DNA from: Okapia johnstoni
Lineage: Eukaryota > Chordata > Mammalia > Artiodactyla > Giraffidae
NCBI GenBank assembly: GCA_024291935.2
Contig: CM044310.1
Coordinates: 115,702,213 to 115,766,212, forward strand
Length of the DNA: 64,000 bases
Reading direction: 5' to 3'
Part shown: positions 61,501 through 64,000 of the stretch, in pieces
Numbering within the stretch: the stretch's first letter is position 1
How the letters are laid out: each line of letters begins with the position of its first letter
Notes under the pieces: model-generated
Told to the model about the DNA's origin: nothing
The model's database searches: none
What the model saw: only the letters and a program-made list of their open reading frames with translations
Made by a program: the position numbers and the translations under genes

Positions 61501-63440
61501 TCTTCTCCCAGGGCCCTGGGGCTCTCCAAGGCCCAGTCTCTGGCAGCCTCTCCGGGTTCCTGGGGAGTCTCAGGCCCCCATTCTCTGACCCCTCCTCGAT
61601 CTTTGGGGGTGTCAGTCCTCCATTCACCAGCACTTGCTCTTCTCTCTCTGGGGGCCCTGGGCCCCCATTCTCCAGCACTGTCTCCTCTCTCCTTGGAGGT
61701 GGCAGCTCCCCATTCGCCAGCACTTGCTCTTCTCTCTCTGGGGACCCGGGGTCCCCATTCTCTGCCACCTTCTCGTCGGCGCCCAGGGCTCTCGGTCCCC
61801 CGTTCTCCAGCACTGTCACCCCGTTTACCGGGAGGCTCAGGCCCTCGTTCGGGCTTGGGGCTTGCTTCCCGCTTTCCGGGACTGGAAGGTCCCGGCTCGG
61901 GCCCGGGGCTTTCTCGCGATTCCCGGGGCCTCTCCCCGTCTTCCGGGGCCCCTTCTCTCCCAGGAGGTTCCTTGTCACGTCCTCCCTCAGGGACATCAGC
62001 AGCTGTTCGGTGCTCACTTGAACTACGAAGGTCGGCTTCTCCCGGGCCCCCGGGAGCGGGAGGGGGGACCCGGGTCTGGGGGCGGCCGGGGCGCTCCCGG
62101 GTCGGGGGGCTCGGGGGGAGCCCGTGGTCGAGGGACCCCTTCCTCCTCTCTGCTGCTCCCCCGCCGGGGAAGGCTCCCTCGGGGGAAAAAGGGGGTCTCG
62201 GTCTCGTAGCCGCTGTCCCCCGGCTTGGGGCCCGGAGACGACAGGCCTGAGCCGGGACTGGCCATGGCCGAGGAGGGGTCGGGGGACACGGCTGGGTCCA
62301 CGGGGGCCCGGGGAGGTGGCGGCGGGGGGGGGGGGAGCGGGAGGTGGCCCCCGCCCGGGGTACTGGGGCGCCGCCGCCCCCATGAGGGGGTCCAGAAACT
62401 CGGGGGGGGCCGAGGCGGGGGGGTTCAGGGGCAAGTCGGCCAGAGAGCCCCGCTCTGCCCGCAAGGACGAGTCGTCCTCTGGGGGATGGGGGCAGCCAAG
62501 AGCAGGGTGGCCCCCCCAGCCCGCAACGGCATCCCCCCGCTCCAGGGGCAGGCAGGAGCAGGCCCCCTCGCGGCTGCACAGGGGGCAAGGTAGGGGACCC
62601 CGGCGACTGGGGCCCCCGCCAAGGCTGCTGCTGTCTTCCCCCGGGGAGCTGCCCTCCTCCTCCTCCTCTTCCTCTTCGGCCCACGGGGCGGCCCCCCGCT
62701 CCCCCAGCACCTCGGCAGGGTCTCCTGCCAGGGTCTCCCCAGCGCCCCGGCCCTCGGGGTCCCAGCCACTCAAGAGGAAACTGCCGGATGCGGAGGACTG
62801 GGCCGGGAAGGGCCGGGCCGCCGGGAAGAGCGGGGAGGCCCAGGTCTCGGACACCAGCTGAGGGACCTCGGAGGGAGCCTGGGGGGCCTGGGGGGCAGGC
62901 ACTCCTGGGTCTAGGGGGTCCCAGTCATTGGGGAAGAGGGGCTCCGGCGGGGAGCCGTGCTCCTCGAGACGGATGTAGTATTCACTGCTCACGGAGGGGC
63001 TGCGGGCACTGATGACCGGCAGCACGCTGGGCGTGGACAGCGCCTCATAGAAAGGGTTGGAGGGGTTGGCGTGGGGGGCCGGGGGCGCAGATGCCGGCTG
63101 CCAGGTGGGTGCCCCCCCGCCCCGGCCGGCCCCCCGCCGTGCCTTCTCCCACAGGCACTCAAGGTTGAGGCCACCACTACTCTCGGTGACCGTGAGCACG
63201 TCGTCGGGGTCAGCCCCAGGGAAGCCATCCAAAAGGGGGAACGGAGAGGAGAGGGTCCCCGGGCGGGGGGCGCTGTGCTGAGGGGGCCAGGGCCAAGGGA
63301 AGGGACCATCTCGGGGTGGGGGTGGCGGCGGCGGGGGCCTCGGGGGCCGCTCAGAGAGCAGGTAGGTGAGCTGCAGCTGGAGATCAGAGGCTGAGGGGCG
63401 CTGGGCAGGGGGCCGCCAGCAGGACTGCAGGATGTCGTAC
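52508..63440 (-). CDS. LMTK3: LMTK3 (lemur tyrosine kinase 3), 3' exons; 5' part outside the window
   Basis: Neuron-enriched single-pass membrane kinase with a very long Pro-rich tail. Exons 5' to 3' on the minus strand: 63440-60934, 58170-57761, 56278-56142, 55974-55837, 52524-52508 (stop codon at 52510-52508). The first begins with the end of the kinase domain ([20 protein letters not shown]). Then follow the Pro-rich region, acidic run [18 protein letters not shown], a 45-bp coding repeat, [20 protein letters not shown], a Gly/Glu-rich exon ending [45 protein letters not shown] and PVEN-stop. KMVSF fits the RVxF class of PP1-docking motifs, known for the related LMTK2. Phases fit except exon 56278-56142 (one base too long); the large exon holds four indels that cancel out. 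The kinase core, transmembrane segment and start lie beyond 64000. Confidence 0.97.
52893..53012 (-). mobile_element. CHR-type SINE
   Basis: GTCATGTGGCATAACTTCCA, ATCTTAGTTCCCTGACCAAC, end AGGAAGTCCC. Confidence 0.8.
53388..53516 (-). mobile_element. CHR-type SINE
   Basis: GGCCGCATTGCCTAGTTCAC, GAGCTTAGTTCCCTGACCAG, end CTGGACTGCCAGGGAAAC. Confidence 0.85.
55443..55552 (+). mobile_element. CHR-type SINE
   Basis: GGGACTTCCCCGGTGGTCCA start, GGTCGGGGAGTTAAGATCCC. Confidence 0.88.
56142..56278 (-). CDS. LMTK3: LMTK3 exon with a one-base insertion
   Basis: Reads [20 protein letters not shown] up to HPATPGDGF, then SQQRQRLW instead of the expected PSNDSGFG, which is in the next frame (FPSNDSGF). 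The exon is 137 bp; 136 would restore phase with the next exon ([10 protein letters not shown]). The extra base is in AAAA at 56164-56167. Confidence 0.88.
56279..57760 (-). other. LMTK3 intron
   Basis: Contains a Bov-tA (57135-57347) and many short CCCCGCCC-rich pieces at both ends. No exon seen. Confidence 0.8.
57135..57347 (-). mobile_element. Bov-tA SINE
   Basis: TAGTCGCCAAGTCAGGTCCG start, GCAAGAATACTGGAGTGGGT core, end GAGCCACCAGGGAAGCC. Confidence 0.92.
57761..58170 (-). CDS. LMTK3: LMTK3 exon with acidic run and PP1-docking-like KMVSF
   Basis: 410 bp between a CGCAG acceptor and a CAG|GTGCGC donor. Encodes [20 protein letters not shown], an acidic run ([14 protein letters not shown]), [20 protein letters not shown] and [19 protein letters not shown]. 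No frame defect here, although it is as GC-rich as its damaged neighbours. Confidence 0.93.
58171..60933 (-). other. LMTK3 intron
   Basis: Mostly unique, AT-richer sequence with MIR-like pieces (about 58960-59130 and 60600-60790) and a CHR-type SINE (59946-60040). Confidence 0.8.
59946..60040 (-). mobile_element. CHR-type SINE, truncated
   Basis: TTTTTTGGCTGCACCACATG start, CCTAACCAGGGATCGAACCT. Confidence 0.85.
60934..63440 (-). CDS. LMTK3: LMTK3 giant exon (kinase end plus Pro-rich tail)
   Basis: 2507 bp, one frame open throughout. Between 62335 and 62062 that frame ([18 protein letters not shown]) does not match the family. The expected [18 protein letters not shown] and [11 protein letters not shown] are in a second frame and [14 protein letters not shown] in a third. 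Switch points are a 12-G run (62324-62335), AAAAA at 62186-62190, CTCTC at 62146-62150 and a 6-G run (62062-62067). Their sum is a multiple of three, so an open frame survives by luck. The 45-bp repeat (61579-61815) is conserved in type with the human gene as I remember it. Confidence 0.92.
61579..61815 (-). repeat. LMTK3: 45-bp coding tandem repeat in LMTK3
   Basis: The CATTC/CGTTC anchor recurs at 61579, 61621, 61666, 61711, 61756 and 61801: one step of 42 and four of exactly 45 bp. The encoded 15-residue unit is of the type [15 protein letters not shown]. Confidence 0.9.
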
Positions 63441-64000
63441 CTAGGGGAGAGGGAGGAGGCAAGAGTGAGCAAGGCAGAGTCCCAGCTGCGGGGTGGGGGG
63501 GGGGGGCGGTCCTGAAGGGAGGCAGAGACTAGGTGGGCAGACACCCAGGGAGACGAGTCAAGACCAAGAGAGGGGAATTCCCTGGTGGTACAATGGTTAA
63601 GACTCTGTGCTTCCACTACAGAGGGCACAGGTTCGCGATCCCTGGTCAGAGAACTAAGATCCCACACGCCCTGCCCTGCAGCCAAAAGAAGAAAAAAAGA
63701 CCAAGGTGGGAGACAGAAATGAGGGAGAGAGGGACAGAGACTCAGAGACAGGGGAGACAGAGACCTAGAAGAAGAGAGGACAGCAAGGCACAGTAGGGAA
63801 ATGATAGTGAAGTGACAGTTAAGGCGGCCTTCTGGTTGGGTTACAAGTTTTGGAATCAGAGACAAGCAAGCAGCGGAGGTCTTCTAGGGTCAGAGAAACT
63901 AGGTTTGGAGACCAGCTGTGTCACTCCATGCTTCAGTTTCCCTTCCTCCAAGTAGCAAGCAGATGTTGGCAGAAGGGGTTGGGGCGCCCCCACTCTAGTT
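63441..64000 (-). other. LMTK3 intron (right edge)
   Basis: Upstream intron containing a CHR-type SINE (63574-63698). The preceding kinase exon is outside the window. Confidence 0.8.
63574..63698 (+). mobile_element. CHR-type SINE
   Basis: GGGAATTCCCTGGTGGTACA start, GGTCAGAGAACTAAGATCCC, A-rich tail. Confidence 0.88.

Noticed and set aside
61014..62250. Long plus-strand open frames opposite LMTK3
   Set aside because: GC-rich antisense shadow of the repeat-bearing exon; Ser/Pro/Leu-rich, no start context, no domain.
60930..62684. 584-codon minus-strand frame overlapping LMTK3
   Set aside because: Alternative frame of the LMTK3 exon. Only a short part ([14 protein letters not shown]) is real LMTK3, brought into this frame by an indel.

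Overview
The window is nuclear DNA from a ruminant (Pecora-like) mammal. It holds spliced vertebrate genes, and its introns and spacers are full of Cetartiodactyl/ruminant retroposons: tRNA-derived CHR-type SINEs, Bov-tA/BOV-A2 SINEs, BovB (RTE) fragments and L1 tails. The gene order GRIN2D, GRWD1, KCNJ14, CYTH2, LMTK3 matches the block on human 19q13.33 (expected on cattle chromosome 18). The species cannot be fixed from sequence alone. All ortholog comparisons here are from memory, not from a search.

Layout. 1-19.5 kb: the 3' two thirds of GRIN2D (+), from the S1 ligand-binding half to the terminal ESEV motif, with a 9.2-kb repeat-filled intron at 7.3-16.5 kb. 19.5-26.0 kb: GRWD1 (+), exon 3 to the stop; exons 1-2 are not present where they should be. 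26.0-31.5 kb: a spacer with nested L1, mariner-like and SINE insertions and a 33-base C run. 31.5-36.15 kb: KCNJ14 (Kir2.4, +), complete coding region in two exons. 36.2-38.7 kb: spacer and the CpG-rich CYTH2 promoter. 38.74-47.5 kb: CYTH2 (+), complete coding region of 12 exons plus a 3-nt microexon. 47.5-52.5 kb: convergent spacer and UTRs. 52.5-63.44 kb: LMTK3 (-), from the end of the kinase domain to the stop; its 5' exons lie beyond the right edge.

Biology. GRIN2D, KCNJ14 and LMTK3 are mainly neuronal (NMDA receptor subunit, inward rectifier, membrane kinase scaffold). CYTH2 is an ARF exchange factor acting in membrane traffic. GRWD1 is a ribosome-biogenesis and histone-binding WD40 protein. 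They share a neighbourhood, not a pathway.

The most useful observations are (i) a set of coding defects that all fall in very GC-rich sequence: one GRIN2D exon lost, the start of its last exon lost, five small frame-breaking insertions in that exon, GRWD1 exons 1-2 absent, and five frame-breaking indels in LMTK3. Together these look like assembly or sequencing errors rather than gene decay; (ii) the 3-nt CYTH2 microexon that switches PH-domain lipid preference; (iii) an RFX X-box cluster and a duplicated element upstream of CYTH2; (iv) a roughly 200-bp-period array of ZNF143-like motifs in the KCNJ14 intron; (v) an exact 45-bp coding repeat and a 5-codon last exon in LMTK3. No novel prokaryote-type system, CRISPR array or non-coding RNA gene was seen.
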